A DNA stretch of 64,000 nt from Terriglobia bacterium. Its GTDB lineage: Bacteria > Acidobacteriota > Terriglobia > Bryobacterales > Bryobacteraceae. A program made the position numbers and the translations under genes. The notes under the pieces are model-generated. The model saw nothing but the letters and a program-made list of their open reading frames with translations, did not search any database and had not been told where the DNA came from. The stretch spans positions 62,001 to 126,000 of the forward strand of contig JAIQFS010000002.1 of NCBI GenBank assembly GCA_020073145.1. Direction: 5' to 3'. Positions 44,310-54,804 of the stretch are shown here, one piece after another (the first letter of the stretch is position 1; every line of letters begins with the position of its first letter).

Positions 44310-45311
44310 ATGAGAGTACTGGTCATCGGGGGCACGTTGTTCATCGGGCGGCCCCTGGTGGAAGAGTTGGTAAAAGCCGGCCACGACGTGGCGATCCTGC
44401 ATCGCAAGCCGAAGCACGATCTGGGCCGCCGCGTCGAGAACCTGGTGGGGGACCGGAATGACGCCGAATCGGTCGCTCGCGCCTTAGCCGGCCGCCGTTT
44501 CGACGTGGTGTACGACAACGTCTACGATTGGGAGCGCGGAACCAGTGCCGCACAGGTCGAGGCCACGGTGCGCATTTGTAGCGGCGATTGGCTGAGCCGC
44601 TACATTTTCATGTCCAGCGTGGCCGCTTACGGCGACGGATTGAACCACAAGGAAAGCGACCCGCTGGCGCCGGACTATCACGCCAGCCCGTATGTCCGCC
44701 AGAAAGCGGGCACCGAACGCCTGCTGTTCCGGATGCACTCGCAGAGCGGCCTGCCCGTGGTCACGTTCCGGCCGCCGTTCATTTACGGAGCCGGCAACCC
44801 CTATTACCGCGAGCAGTTTTTCTGGGACCGGCTGCGCGCCGGACGCCCCGTCGTAATCCCCGGCGATGGGCACCGCCTCATGCAGTTCGTGTACGTGAAC
44901 GACCTGGTGCAAGCCTTGTTGCGCGCCATGGACGAGCCCAGGGCGGTGGGCGAAGCCTTCAATATCGGCGACTCCAAACCCGTGACCCAGGCCGAATTCG
45001 TGGAGAAGTTGGCCAAGGTGGTGGGCATCGAGCCGACCCTGGCCCGCGTCCCGCGCGACCTCATCGCCCAAGCCGGCGGCAGCGTCATGGAAGAGCCGTT
45101 CTATTTCGGCGAGTATTTCGATGTTCCGCCAATCACCGAAAACATCGGCAAGGTGTCGCGCGTCCTCAAAGTCAAGATGACGCCGCTCGAAGCCGGGCTG
45201 AAAGAGACTTTCAAGTGGTACACGCGCAACCACAAGCCGCGCACATCGAGCTTCGAGTTCGACGATAAACTGCTGGCCTTGGCCAAGACGGGCAGCCCGG
45301 CGAGCGTGTAA
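44310..45311 (+). CDS. NAD-dependent epimerase/dehydratase (extended SDR)
   Basis: The 333-residue protein has VLVIGGTLFIGRPLVEELVKAGHDV (Gly-rich NAD site), a central SSVAAYGDGLNHKESDP and PYVRQKAGTERLL (YxxxK shifted to Y-V-R-Q-K), and RPPFIYGAGNPYY. The substrate is unknown, probably a nucleotide sugar. AGGAGA precedes the ATG. Bases 44478-44538 and 45230-45311 have near-identical copies in the remnant at 48779-48924. Confidence 0.88.
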   Translation: MRVLVIGGTLFIGRPLVEELVKAGHDVAILHRKPKHDLGRRVENLVGDRNDAESVARALAGRRFDVVYDNVYDWERGTSAAQVEATVRICSGDWLSRYIFMSSVAAYGDGLNHKESDPLAPDYHASPYVRQKAGTERLLFRMHSQSGLPVVTFRPPFIYGAGNPYYREQFFWDRLRAGRPVVIPGDGHRLMQFVYVNDLVQALLRAMDEPRAVGEAFNIGDSKPVTQAEFVEKLAKVVGIEPTLARVPRDLIAQAGGSVMEEPFYFGEYFDVPPITENIGKVSRVLKVKMTPLEAGLKETFKWYTRNHKPRTSSFEFDDKLLALAKTGSPASV

Positions 45312-45518
45312 GCCGAAAACGCACAGGCCCCCTTAATTAGCAGGCAGCTGAAAGGGCCTTCAAGTGACCCCCGCCGTGGGCGCGGATTTTAGTCTGCGAG
45401 GCCTTCATTTGGCAGCCTGTTAAGCAGAACGTCGCAAGTACTTACGCTCAGCTCTCGCGCCGGCTCGGTCATGAAGAGATCATCCCCCGGCGGACACGGC
45501 GAGGCAAACACATTCCTG

Positions 45519-45566
45519 TTGACTACCAACAGAAAGTACGGGTATACTTCTTTTGGCTACCAACAG
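45519..45566 (+). promoter_or_regulatory. promoter and direct-repeat operator of the PadR-permease operon
   Basis: TTGACT (45519-45524), 18 bases, TATACT (45543-45548) form a good promoter 24 bases before the padR ATG. CTACCAACAG occurs twice (45523-45532 and 45557-45566), 34 bases apart, flanking the -10. The repeats are a plausible PadR operator; binding is inference. The preceding 45312-45518 holds no gene I can support. Confidence 0.66.
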
Positions 45567-45571
45567 GTCTT

Positions 45572-45916
45572 ATGAGCAAAGACAAACCGGACGTTTTGCA
45601 CGGCTCCCTCGCCTTGATGGTGTTGCGCATCCTGGAGACCATGGGCCCGCTCCACGGATGGGGCATCGCGCGGCGCATCGAGCAGATGAGCGACAACGTG
45701 CTCGCCCTGAATCAAGGCACGCTCTATCCCGCGCTGCTGCGCCTGGAGCAGATGGGATGGATTTCCACCAAGTGGGGGGAATCGGAGAATAACCGCAAGG
45801 CGAAGTTCTACTCGATTACCCGCGCGGGCAGGAAGCAGTTGTTGAATGAGGCCGCCAACTGGGAGCGCATGTCGGCCATCCTGGCCCGCTTCGTAAAACC
45901 CGGGGAGGTCTCATGA
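45572..45916 (+). CDS. PadR-family transcription regulator
   Basis: The 114-residue protein is a short (PadR-s1) regulator: [61 protein letters not shown], then a dimerisation helix. In Acidobacteriota such genes are paired with ADOP permeases as here (ATGA overlap, 4 bases), suggesting it represses the pair until a drug or envelope signal is sensed. Confidence 0.93.
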   Translation: MSKDKPDVLHGSLALMVLRILETMGPLHGWGIARRIEQMSDNVLALNQGTLYPALLRLEQMGWISTKWGESENNRKAKFYSITRAGRKQLLNEAANWERMSAILARFVKPGEVS

Positions 45917-48666
45917 CCGCGCTACGCGTGCTGTTGTCGCGTTTCGTAAACCTGTTCCGCCGCGGCCGGATGGAAGCGGATCTGGACCGCGAGCTGCAAT
46001 TCCACCTGCAGATGGAAATCGAGCGCCACGTCCAAGCCGGGATGAGTCCCCAAGATGCGCGCCGCATTGCCCTGAAGCGTTTCGGAGGCATGGCGCAAAC
46101 CAAGGAGTCCTATCGCGCCACCGGTGGGTTGCCTTTCCTCGAGACCCTCCTGCAGGATATCCGTTACGCCGCGCGCTCGCTTCGCAGGCAGCCGGGGTTT
46201 ACGGCGGTCGCCGTGCTCACGCTGGCAGTGGGCATCGGGGCGAACACGGCCATCTACACGGTAGTGGACGCTACGCTGCTGCGCAGCCTGCCCTATCGGG
46301 ATCCGGACCGGCTGATGCGGGTCTCGCTGGTAGTCTATGCTCAGCCCGGCACGCAATTGACGGGCAATGACGACAGCGTCTGGTCGTATCCGAAGTACGA
46401 AGCGTTCCGCAAAATGCAGCACTCTTTCGAGGACACCGCGTTATACAGAACCACTGCATTCGACCTCGCGCCGGCGGACCCGCCGGAGCATCTGCTGGGC
46501 GAGCGGGTCAGCGCCAGCTATTTTCCGCTGCTCGGCGTTCAGGCGGAACTGGGGCGTACCTTCCGGCCCGAAGAAGACGTGACCATCGGCAAGGATTTCG
46601 TCGCCCTGCTCAGCCACAGCCTCTGGGTGAGCCACTACGGCGGGGACCGCGGCATTCTGGGTAAAACCATTTCGCTTGGGCAGAGAAGCTATACCGTGGT
46701 GGGGGTGCTGCCTGACGGGTTTCAAGGCCTCGGCGGACCCGCCGATGTGTGGGTTCCGGTCCATTCCGATCTCCCGCAGCAACTGAACCAGCCCTTCCTG
46801 CACTCGTTCCAGCAGGTCGCGCGGCTTCGGCCGGGCGTCAGCGCGGAACAGGCCAAGGCCGAAGTGGCAACCCTTGGGCCGCACATCGCGGACGGGTTCC
46901 CCGGTCCCGCGTTCCTGAAGAACGGCGGCGCGAAGGCGCGCACTTTCGGCGAAGCGCGCTTGGACGGTTCGATTCGCAAGGCCGTGCTGGTGCTCTTCGG
47001 CGCCGTCACCTGCGTGCTCCTGATCGCAACCGCCAATCTGGCGAATTTGCTGCTGGCGCGCGCCAGCACACGGCGGCGCGAAGTCGCCATCCGACTGGCC
47101 GTGGGCGCAACTGGATCTCGGATTGTCCGCCATCTTTTGACGGAGAGCCTGCTGCTCGCAGGAATGGGAGCCGCCGCGGGCCTTGTGCTGGCGTATGCCG
47201 GCCTATTCGCGCTCAATCGGATCAATCCGGCCAACGGGCACATTTTCGCCATCAACCAGATGCCCGGACTTACCGTGCTCGGGCTCAGCTCGATCCACCT
47301 CGATGCCCGGGCTCTGCTGTTTACGTTGGGAGTCGCGCTGGCCGCGGGGATTCTGTTCGGCCTGGCGCCCGCCTTCGAAGGGGCCCGCGCCGATGTCGCG
47401 GACAGCCTCAAGCGCGGCGCGGTGCGGCCTGCGAGTGCCGGGTTGTTGACCGGCAAGAGCGTGCTGGTGGTGGCGGAAGTGGCGTTGGCGATGGTGCTGC
47501 TGACGGGCGCCGGCCTCATGATGAAGGGCTTTGTTCGCCTGGTGGCCGCGCGCACCGGAGTGAACCCGGACCAGGTTCTCACCGTGCAGATCGATGGGCC
47601 GGTCCGCAGGCGGGCGCCGGAACAAGGGCCTTCCTCCGCTAACGGCGGTCTGCCCCGGGATTTCGGAGTGCCGGCGTCCCTCTTCTTCGATCAACTGGAG
47701 CAGCGGGTGAGCACCCTGCCGGGGGTGGTCGCGGCGGGTTCCGGCGACTGCCATGCCTTGGCGGGCCGCTGCTCCTCAACCACCATGCGCTTCCCAGATA
47801 GACCGGCTGTGGTGGTCCCGGATCAACCCCCGATCGACGTGCACTGGGCTTCTCCCGGCTATTTTCGCACTATGCAGATTCCCCTGGTTCGCGGCCGCTG
47901 GTTCGCCGAATCGGACAGCCGGGACGCGCCCCGAGTTGCGGTGATCAGCGAAGAAGCCGCGCGGCGCTACTGGCCGGGTGAGGATCCGATCGGCAAGCCC
48001 ATGGGCCTGGGCATGTCGGGTTGGGATCGCGCGGAGGTGATCGGCGTGGTCGGCGATGTGCGCTATGGCCAGGTGGATGAGCCGATGCAGCCCGCCGCGT
48101 ACGTCTCCCATCTGCAGCAACCGCAGACTCGCCTGCTGCTGTTTGTGCGCACAGCGTCGAACCCGCTGTCGTTGGTGGATGCCGTGCGGCGCGAGGTTCG
48201 CGCGCTCGACAGAAACGCCACCCTCTATGACATCAAGACCATGAATGAGCGGATTGCGGACGCTACGTCACGAACCCGCTTCAGTGCGATTCTTCTGGCA
48301 GTCTTCGCGGCGATCGCGTTGGCGCTGGCGGGCATTGGAATCTACGGCGTGATGTCTTACATGGTCCGCCAGCGCACGCGTGAGATCGGAATCCGCATGG
48401 CGCTGGGCGCCCGGGGCGAAGACGTGCGAAGCATGGTAGTCCGGCGGGCGGTGGCTCTGACCGCGATCGGCATCGCTATCGGCCTCGTCGGCGCCTTCGC
48501 CGCCACGCGCGTGCTCGGCAACTTGCTGTACGAGGTGAAGCCGGGCGACCCCGCAACCTATCTGTTAGTCTCCACGCTTCTCGGGGCTCTGGCGCTGTTG
48601 GCTGGCTATCTGCCCGCGCGGCGGGCCACCCAGGTCGACCCATGCGTAGTTTTGCGAGCGGAGTGA
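45913..48666 (+). CDS. ADOP-type ABC transporter permease (MacB/FtsX duplicated)
   Basis: The 917-residue protein has an N-terminal cytoplasmic region ([40 protein letters not shown]), then two FtsX/MacB-PCD units: a first helix near [33 protein letters not shown], periplasmic domain, ALARAS-type helices, and a second such set ending in [16 protein letters not shown]. It is the acidobacterial orphan permease type with no ATPase gene beside it. It likely moves peptides, lipoproteins or drugs using an ATPase encoded elsewhere. Bases of its 5' end are duplicated in the next remnant. Confidence 0.94.
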   Translation: MTALRVLLSRFVNLFRRGRMEADLDRELQFHLQMEIERHVQAGMSPQDARRIALKRFGGMAQTKESYRATGGLPFLETLLQDIRYAARSLRRQPGFTAVAVLTLAVGIGANTAIYTVVDATLLRSLPYRDPDRLMRVSLVVYAQPGTQLTGNDDSVWSYPKYEAFRKMQHSFEDTALYRTTAFDLAPADPPEHLLGERVSASYFPLLGVQAELGRTFRPEEDVTIGKDFVALLSHSLWVSHYGGDRGILGKTISLGQRSYTVVGVLPDGFQGLGGPADVWVPVHSDLPQQLNQPFLHSFQQVARLRPGVSAEQAKAEVATLGPHIADGFPGPAFLKNGGAKARTFGEARLDGSIRKAVLVLFGAVTCVLLIATANLANLLLARASTRRREVAIRLAVGATGSRIVRHLLTESLLLAGMGAAAGLVLAYAGLFALNRINPANGHIFAINQMPGLTVLGLSSIHLDARALLFTLGVALAAGILFGLAPAFEGARADVADSLKRGAVRPASAGLLTGKSVLVVAEVALAMVLLTGAGLMMKGFVRLVAARTGVNPDQVLTVQIDGPVRRRAPEQGPSSANGGLPRDFGVPASLFFDQLEQRVSTLPGVVAAGSGDCHALAGRCSSTTMRFPDRPAVVVPDQPPIDVHWASPGYFRTMQIPLVRGRWFAESDSRDAPRVAVISEEAARRYWPGEDPIGKPMGLGMSGWDRAEVIGVVGDVRYGQVDEPMQPAAYVSHLQQPQTRLLLFVRTASNPLSLVDAVRREVRALDRNATLYDIKTMNERIADATSRTRFSAILLAVFAAIALALAGIGIYGVMSYMVRQRTREIGIRMALGARGEDVRSMVVRRAVALTAIGIAIGLVGAFAATRVLGNLLYEVKPGDPATYLLVSTLLGALALLAGYLPARRATQVDPCVVLRAE

Positions 48667-48674
48667 TGATGCAT

Positions 48675-48924
48675 ATGCGCGTGCTTCTCTTTCGGTTGGT
48701 GAATTTGTTCCGCCGGCCGGATGGAAAACGAGATGGGGCAGGTTGCAATTCCATCTGCAAATGGAAATCGAGCGCCATCGCGCCTTAGCCGGCCGCCGTT
48801 TCGACGTGGTATACGACAACGTCTACGATTGGGAGCGCGCATCCACAAGCCGCGCACATCGAGCTTCGAGTTCGACGATAAGCTGCTGGCGCTCGCTAAG
48901 ACGGGCAGCCCCGCGAGCGTGTGA
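48675..48924 (+). pseudogene. chimeric remnant of permease and epimerase genes
   Basis: Bases 48675-48777 resemble 45922-46030 of the permease gene (GCGTGCT, TTTCGT/TTGGTGAA, TTCCATCTGCAAATGGAAATCGAGCGCCA), with deletions. Bases 48779-48839 match 44478-44538 of the epimerase with one difference. Bases 48843-48924 match 45230-45311 of the same gene to its stop region. The middle of the epimerase is missing, so three parts of nearby genes are stitched together. The permease and epimerase pieces join in frame; the third piece is out of frame. Confidence 0.86.
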
Positions 48925-48940
48925 CCGGTCCGGCTGGAAT

Positions 48941-50683
48941 CTACTTCCCCAGACTGTCCTTCGCCTCTTGGTTCGTGGGATCGATCTCCAGCACCCGGCG
49001 GAACTGTTCCATGGCCTCATCCCGCTTTCCTAGACGCAACAGGGCTTCCGCCAGCCGCGTCCGCGGCAGGGGATCGCTGGGGAGCGCCTCCGCCACCTGC
49101 CGGTAATTGGTGACGGCGTCCTCCAGTTGCCCGGCCTTAGCCAGGGCATTCGCCAAGTTGAATCGCGCGCTCGCGTAATCCGGCTGCATCTGGAGCGCCT
49201 CGCGAAACTGCTGAACCGCTTCGGCTGAGCGGCCGGTGGTCTCCAGGGAAGTGCCCAGCATGTTTCGCGCATCGGCCCGGTTGGGCATCGTGCGCACGGC
49301 CGCGCGCAGCATTCCCACCGCCTCCTGCGCGTTCAGCCGGGAGAGCATTACCGCTCCGAGATTGAAGTTTGCCTCGAAATTGTCGGGATCTTTCTCCAGC
49401 CGGTGCCGCAGGAAGGCCTCCTGCAATTCGCGCCGCCGGTCGCCGGCGCCGCGCGGCAACACCTGCAGCCACAGGTGGCCCATTTCGTCGGTGGCCTGAT
49501 TCCCGCCGCGGACGCGGCGCGGCGGATGGCTCGGGTTCCGGATGTTGGCGGCGGAATTGTCGTAGTGGTAGCGCATCGAGATGGTTGTCCCCTTGGGGAG
49601 AAACACCGGCTCGCGATATTCAAACACCGCCTGCCAGTTCGGATCCCAATCGGGAATGCGAATCAACCACCGGCGGCTGCCATCGGGCAGCGTGGCGTAC
49701 GCCTCCAGTAGCTTGCCGAGGGAATGGGCGTGCGGATAGACCGCCAGGGCATCCACATCCATCGGTAGACGAAAATCGTCGGAAATCATGAAATTCGAGG
49801 CCCCGGGCGGAATATCAAGCGCCCGATCATTTTCCAGCTGGAGCAGCAATGGAAACTGGGTCTGCCGTTGGTCGGTGAAGTATAGCGCCAGGGAAGGCCG
49901 CGCCTGTTCCGCTTTGCCGGTGGGATGGAAGTGTGTATTGAGCACCAGTTCGTCGCCCGGATCGAGCCGCCACGCCCGGCCCTTCGGTTCGGCGCGCGCC
50001 GGGCTGCCTGGTTTCCAGAACAGGAAGTGGCCGTCCGGATCAAACGGACTGCGCATCACGGTAAGGTCCATCCCCGGAAACCCCTGGCCCGGCGCGATCT
50101 CCCGCAGGTGCGCCGAACCCGTGCGATCGATCAGCAGGTTGGCGTGATGCACCAGCCGCCGGTCCCCGGGCAGAATCTCGAGGGCCCGCACATATTGTCT
50201 CGACTGGACCTTCGGCTTGAAGATGAAGTTCCAGTACAGGTCCGGCCCGGAGTCCGGCACGCGAAACGCGGCGGGCGCTTCCAATACAAGATCGGGAGGG
50301 CCTAGCCCGGAACCCTCGGGGAAAGCGGGCGGCGCCGGAGCCTCCGCGGCCGCGCCCTCAGGCGCGCCCTGGCTGACCCATTCGGCGATGGTGCGGATCT
50401 CGTCCGTCGACAGGCGGCGGTCGTCCTGGAAGTCGCCATACCCGGCCTCCGGAAGCCAGGGCGGCATGAAGCCGCTGCGCGTCACCGCGGCGATCTGCGG
50501 CGCGCGCTTTTTGATGTCGGCGTAACTCAGCAGCGGAAAGGGCCCTGCTTCTCCCGGCCGGTGACACACGGCGCACTTCCGGTACACGATGGGCGCGATG
50601 TCGTGGTTGAACGTGACGGGTGGCCCGGCGGCGCTCGCCATTAAGGCCAGGAGGAAGCCGTACGGGATCGCCGACCGGATCAC
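48941..50683 (-). CDS. haem-binding, copper-monooxygenase-like, TPR-repeat secreted protein
   Basis: From the GTG at 50683 the 580-residue product begins with a signal peptide (AIPYGFLLALMASAAG), then a c-type haem motif (KCAVCHRPG) with a Met-containing loop. A middle beta domain has copper-type His (LVHHANLL, LNTHFHPTG, MRYHYDNS) as in type II copper ascorbate-dependent monooxygenases, and the C-terminal 170 residues are TPRs (FNLGAVMLSRLNAQEAVGMLRAAV..., FNLANALAKAGQLEDAVTNYR). The minus-strand -10-like TAATAC lies just before the GTG, so it may be leaderless. A longer frame reaches 50800. Confidence 0.86.
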   Translation of the reverse strand: MIRSAIPYGFLLALMASAAGPPVTFNHDIAPIVYRKCAVCHRPGEAGPFPLLSYADIKKRAPQIAAVTRSGFMPPWLPEAGYGDFQDDRRLSTDEIRTIAEWVSQGAPEGAAAEAPAPPAFPEGSGLGPPDLVLEAPAAFRVPDSGPDLYWNFIFKPKVQSRQYVRALEILPGDRRLVHHANLLIDRTGSAHLREIAPGQGFPGMDLTVMRSPFDPDGHFLFWKPGSPARAEPKGRAWRLDPGDELVLNTHFHPTGKAEQARPSLALYFTDQRQTQFPLLLQLENDRALDIPPGASNFMISDDFRLPMDVDALAVYPHAHSLGKLLEAYATLPDGSRRWLIRIPDWDPNWQAVFEYREPVFLPKGTTISMRYHYDNSAANIRNPSHPPRRVRGGNQATDEMGHLWLQVLPRGAGDRRRELQEAFLRHRLEKDPDNFEANFNLGAVMLSRLNAQEAVGMLRAAVRTMPNRADARNMLGTSLETTGRSAEAVQQFREALQMQPDYASARFNLANALAKAGQLEDAVTNYRQVAEALPSDPLPRTRLAEALLRLGKRDEAMEQFRRVLEIDPTNQEAKDSLGK

Positions 50684-50870
50684 ACTAGTATTATCCGCGC
50701 CTTCGGGGGGCGTGAGGGGAGTTCGGTCGCCTGATTCAATAGCCGAGTGCTCTGAGTTCCGAACGCGATCTTGCGTCTCCGGTCTTCGAGCCGCCGTCAC
50801 TGCGCCCGGACAATCGGCCTTCGCAATGCAAATGCAGTAGGATTGAGAGGCAGCTCATTCGACAATCAGC

Positions 50871-53459
50871 ATGGACTCCAAGCGCTTGGGCCCTTACCAG
50901 ATCGTGGCCCCGCTCGGCGCGGGCGGCATGGGCGAGGTCTATCGCGCCATCGACACTCGCCTGGATCGAACGGTCGCCATCAAGGTGCTGCCTGCTGCTC
51001 TATCATCGGACCAAGTGGCGTTGGATCGGTTCACGCGGGAGGCGCGCGCGGTCTCAGCCCTCAACCATCCAAACATTTGCACGCTTCATGACATCGGCGA
51101 GGAATCGGGCCGGCCTTACCTGGTTCTTGAATTCCTGGAGGGGCAGACCTTGCAGCAGCGGCTGCACGACGGCACTCTATCCCTGGGCGAAATCATCGAA
51201 GCCGCAATCCAGATCAGCCACGCGCTCGATGCCGCGCATCGCAAGGGAATCGTCCACCGTGATCTCAAGCCCGCCAACCTGTTTCGGACCAGCGACGGCC
51301 GGATCAAGATACTGGATTTCGGGATCGCCAAACACGTGGGGTCTCTCCCCGCACTACCAGAAGAGAGCGCCACTCTTACGGAGCTGACCCGTGCCGGAGC
51401 GTTCGCCGGCACCCTCGTCTACGCGTCCCCGGAGCAGATCCGCGGTGGGGCTTTGGACGGCCGCTCCGATCTGTTCTCGCTCGGTCTGGTTCTATACGAG
51501 ATCCTCACGGGGCGCCTTCCGTATCCTGGGGCGTCCATGGGAAAGTTACTGGAGCAGGGGGATCCGCCTCCGCTCGATCCGCCCTCGAAAATTCGCCGAG
51601 GAGTACCCCGCGGGTTGGATGCGATCAGCGTTCGGCTGCTCGAAAGGGATCCCGCCAAGCGCTTTCAGACTGCGGCGGAACTGGGCGGCGCGTTGGCGCG
51701 TCTGCGGCGTCCTGCTCGTTTTGGAATTCGCGCGGCTTTCGCCGCCGCCGCGATTCTGGTGGCGGCGGCCGGTCTGTGGTGGTTTGCCGGCCGTGGCGCT
51801 ACAAATACGATTCGCAAAGTCGAATATACACGGCTTACCAGTTTCCCCGATTCTGTTCATTCCGCCGCGCTGTCGAGAGACGGGAAGTCACTGGCGTTCG
51901 TAAGGGGCCCGATCACCTTTCTGGGAGGCACCAGCCAGGTCTATGTGAAGGTCCTGCCGGACGGCCAGCCGATTGCCCTGACTCAGGATGATGAAATCAA
52001 GATGGCGCCCGTGTTCTCGCCCGAAGGCTCGCGGATCATATACACCACGGACCGCTGGTCTTCGTACAGCATCCCGGTTGCCGGCGGGAAGCCTGAGTTG
52101 TTCATGGAAAATGCCGCCGGATTGCGGTGGATCTCACCCGGCCGCGTGCTCTTTTCCGAGATCATGAGCGGCGGCTTCCATATGGGCCTGGTCACCAGCA
52201 CGGAGAGCCGCGCAGACGCCCGCGAAGTGTACTTTCCAAAGTCGCGGGAGGGGATGGTCCACTTTTCCGCGATTTCACCGGATGGCAGGTCGGTCGTGGC
52301 GGTGGAGATGCTCAGTGCCGTCTGGCAGCCCTGCCGGATGCTGCCGTTTGACGGGTCCTCCGCCGGCCGGCAGGTAGGCCCGCCCGGCGCGCTGTGCACG
52401 GCCGCCACGTGGTCGCCGGACAACCAATGGATGTACTTCTCCGCCGAGGTCAACGGGGAATCGCATCTCTGGCGCCAGCGCTTCCCCAGCGGCGTTCCCG
52501 AGCAGATGACCTCCGGCCTCAATGAGGAATGGGGCGTCACCGCGGACCCCGACGGGCGGTCATTGATCACCTCCGTTGGCGGGCGGCAGAGCACGGTCTG
52601 GTATCACGACGAGACCGGAGACCGGCCGCTTTCCGTGGAAGGGTTCGCCTACCGCCCGCTGGTTTCTCCCGATGGAAGCAGGGTGTTCTACCTGATTAAA
52701 CGTGGGGCGAAAGGCGCCTCGTGGATCGGGGAACTGTGGTCAGTCGAACTGGCTTCCGGCCGGAACGAACGCGTGCTTTCGGACTTCCTGGTACAGAGCT
52801 ATTCCGTCTCTCGGGATGGGAAATCGATCGTCTTCGACACGTTCGATGCGTCGGGACATTCGAGAATCTGGACTGCGACCCTCGATCGAAGCCGGTCCCC
52901 TCGCAAGCTGAGCCCCGATGGGGATCTGGAGGAGCAGCGGCCGTTCTTTGGAAAAACCGGCGACATCTATTTTTCGCAATTGCAGAATGGCCGGTTTCTC
53001 TACCGGATGAAGTCCGACGGCTCGGCCCGTCAGAAGCTCAGCCTGGACATGGATGCCTACTTGGCGAATATTTCCCCTGACGAAAAGTGGGCGGTGCTTT
53101 GGCAGGGAGACAAGGGTTCGCTCCTGTATCCGCTGGCCGGTGGCGCGCCGCAATCGCTTTGCGACTGTGGCGCCGGCCCGATCTTTCAGGACTCTCCCCG
53201 AATCAGTTGGACCGGAGATGGCAAGTGGCTCTTCGTCAACGGGGGCGGATCGATGGTGGGTCTCGGCACCACCGTCGTTCCATGGAATGGCGCACCGCCG
53301 TTGCCCCCGGTCCCGGTGCCAACGGCCGCCCGGTTGCGCCCACTTCCGGGCGCCAAACACATTCGGGAAATCAGCATCGCACCCGGTCCGGTCGTGGAGC
53401 GCTACGCGTTCGCCCGCGTTTCCGAGCAAAGCAACCTGTACCGGGTCCGTCTTCCCTAA
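50871..53459 (+). CDS. membrane Ser/Thr protein kinase with periplasmic beta-propeller
   Basis: The 862-residue protein has a complete Hanks kinase: LGAGGMGEVYRAID, VAIKVL, VHRDLKPANL, LDFGIAKH, YASPEQIRGG. One membrane helix (AAFAAAAILVAAAGLWWFAG) follows, then a long WD40/PD40-like propeller (FSPEGSRIIYT, ISPDGRSVVAVE, VSPDGSRVFYL). This is the acidobacterial kinase-sensor design: an extracellular propeller coupled to an intracellular kinase. It is the intact relative of the broken kinase at 12759. The polytopic membrane gene starts one base inside its stop region (TAATG). Confidence 0.94.
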   Translation: MDSKRLGPYQIVAPLGAGGMGEVYRAIDTRLDRTVAIKVLPAALSSDQVALDRFTREARAVSALNHPNICTLHDIGEESGRPYLVLEFLEGQTLQQRLHDGTLSLGEIIEAAIQISHALDAAHRKGIVHRDLKPANLFRTSDGRIKILDFGIAKHVGSLPALPEESATLTELTRAGAFAGTLVYASPEQIRGGALDGRSDLFSLGLVLYEILTGRLPYPGASMGKLLEQGDPPPLDPPSKIRRGVPRGLDAISVRLLERDPAKRFQTAAELGGALARLRRPARFGIRAAFAAAAILVAAAGLWWFAGRGATNTIRKVEYTRLTSFPDSVHSAALSRDGKSLAFVRGPITFLGGTSQVYVKVLPDGQPIALTQDDEIKMAPVFSPEGSRIIYTTDRWSSYSIPVAGGKPELFMENAAGLRWISPGRVLFSEIMSGGFHMGLVTSTESRADAREVYFPKSREGMVHFSAISPDGRSVVAVEMLSAVWQPCRMLPFDGSSAGRQVGPPGALCTAATWSPDNQWMYFSAEVNGESHLWRQRFPSGVPEQMTSGLNEEWGVTADPDGRSLITSVGGRQSTVWYHDETGDRPLSVEGFAYRPLVSPDGSRVFYLIKRGAKGASWIGELWSVELASGRNERVLSDFLVQSYSVSRDGKSIVFDTFDASGHSRIWTATLDRSRSPRKLSPDGDLEEQRPFFGKTGDIYFSQLQNGRFLYRMKSDGSARQKLSLDMDAYLANISPDEKWAVLWQGDKGSLLYPLAGGAPQSLCDCGAGPIFQDSPRISWTGDGKWLFVNGGGSMVGLGTTVVPWNGAPPLPPVPVPTAARLRPLPGAKHIREISIAPGPVVERYAFARVSEQSNLYRVRLP

Positions 53460-54721
53460 TGCGCCATCTCCGAACCGTCGTTGGCTCGCTGCCTCTGATT
53501 CTTCTCGTGGCTCTCGGCTTGCGCCTGGGCTTCGCCTGGCAGTACCAGCACCAGTTCTCGCGGCAGGCACTCAGCGTCATTCCATTCTTGTTCGAGTCCG
53601 GCAACATCGCTCATTCCGTCGCCACCGGCAATGGCTTCAGTTCGCCGTTTCGGGTCGATACCGGGCCCACCGCCTGGACCACACCCGTCTATCCCCTGCT
53701 GCTGGCCGGCATCATGCGGCTGTTCGGCTCTTACACGTTCCCCTCCTATGTGGCGGCCGTGCTTCTGAATATCCTGTTTTCGACGCTCGCCTGCGTGCCG
53801 CTTTTCCTCGCCGGCAAACGGGTCGGTGGCGTGGCCGTGGCCGCGATCGCCACCTGGCTGTGGGCCGTTTTTCCCAATGCGATCCTGCTCACCTATCAGA
53901 GCCTCTGGGAAACCTCGCTCTCGGCTCTGCTGGGAGCCACTCTTCTGTGGGCCACGCTCCGGGTCGCGGAATCGCGGCGTCCCGGCGCCTGGTGCGGGTA
54001 CGGCCTGCTCTGGGGCCTGACCTTGATGTGTAATGCGACCCTGCTTTCCTTGCTTCCTCTGTTGCTCGGCTGGGCGGTGTATCGTTCCCAGCCGCGTGCC
54101 TGGCGCAACGCCCTGCTGGCCCTCGGCGCGGCCTTCCTGTGTTGCGTGCCGTGGACCGTCCGCAACTATGTGGTATTTCACAACATCGTCCCCTTGCGGT
54201 CCATTCTGGGCCTGCAGTTATGGGTGGGTAACAACCCCCAAGCGAAGGTCATCTGGCTCGGCGACCAGCACCCGATTCACGACTCGACCGAACGCGACCA
54301 CTACATCGCCCTGGGAGAAATCGCCTATATGCAAGAAAAGGAGCACGATGCGCTCCGCTATATGGTGACGCATCCAGGCCGGGAGGCGGGGCTGATCGCC
54401 GGCCGGTTCGTGTCCCTGTGGGCGGGAGGCAGCGCGGCCCCGATCCACGACTTCTGGAATAACCGATCGGCCTGGTTCCGCTATGTCCTGCTGTTCAACC
54501 TGGGAGTGGCCTGCGGAGCCTTGTGGGGTATGGTCCGACTCGGCAGGGCGCACAGCGTCCATCTATTTCCGGTGGCAATCTACCCCCTGGTATTCCCTTG
54601 GGCCTATTACCTGACCCTGTCGCTGCCCCGATACCGTCACCCAGTGGATCCCATTCTGATGCTGCTGACCGCCATAGCGGTCGCCGGAGTCCACACCTGT
54701 GCGCCCCGCGCACGGGATTGA
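53459..54721 (+). CDS. polytopic membrane glycosyltransferase, GT39/ArnT-like
   Basis: The 420-residue product has about ten to twelve membrane helices. The first large periplasmic loop carries FRVDTGPTAWTTPVYPLLLAG, like the lipid-linked-sugar transferases of the PMT/ArnT group, whose acidic residue in this loop is catalytic. The ATG overlaps the kinase stop (TAATG), so the two are translated together. It probably transfers a sugar from a polyprenyl phosphate; this is inference. Confidence 0.82.
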   Translation: MRHLRTVVGSLPLILLVALGLRLGFAWQYQHQFSRQALSVIPFLFESGNIAHSVATGNGFSSPFRVDTGPTAWTTPVYPLLLAGIMRLFGSYTFPSYVAAVLLNILFSTLACVPLFLAGKRVGGVAVAAIATWLWAVFPNAILLTYQSLWETSLSALLGATLLWATLRVAESRRPGAWCGYGLLWGLTLMCNATLLSLLPLLLGWAVYRSQPRAWRNALLALGAAFLCCVPWTVRNYVVFHNIVPLRSILGLQLWVGNNPQAKVIWLGDQHPIHDSTERDHYIALGEIAYMQEKEHDALRYMVTHPGREAGLIAGRFVSLWAGGSAAPIHDFWNNRSAWFRYVLLFNLGVACGALWGMVRLGRAHSVHLFPVAIYPLVFPWAYYLTLSLPRYRHPVDPILMLLTAIAVAGVHTCAPRARD

Positions 54722-54804
54722 CGCCTCAATTTCAAGGATTTACAATGGAGGGCGTCCGTACAGAGCATAATTAAGCCAGGGCCCTCCTGGAAGCGGTGAG
54801 CCGT

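Noticed and set aside
45430-45560. Open frame across the padR promoter with TYAQLSRRLGHEEI, faintly like a recombinase end
   Set aside because: It runs through a clear promoter and lacks other recombinase motifs.
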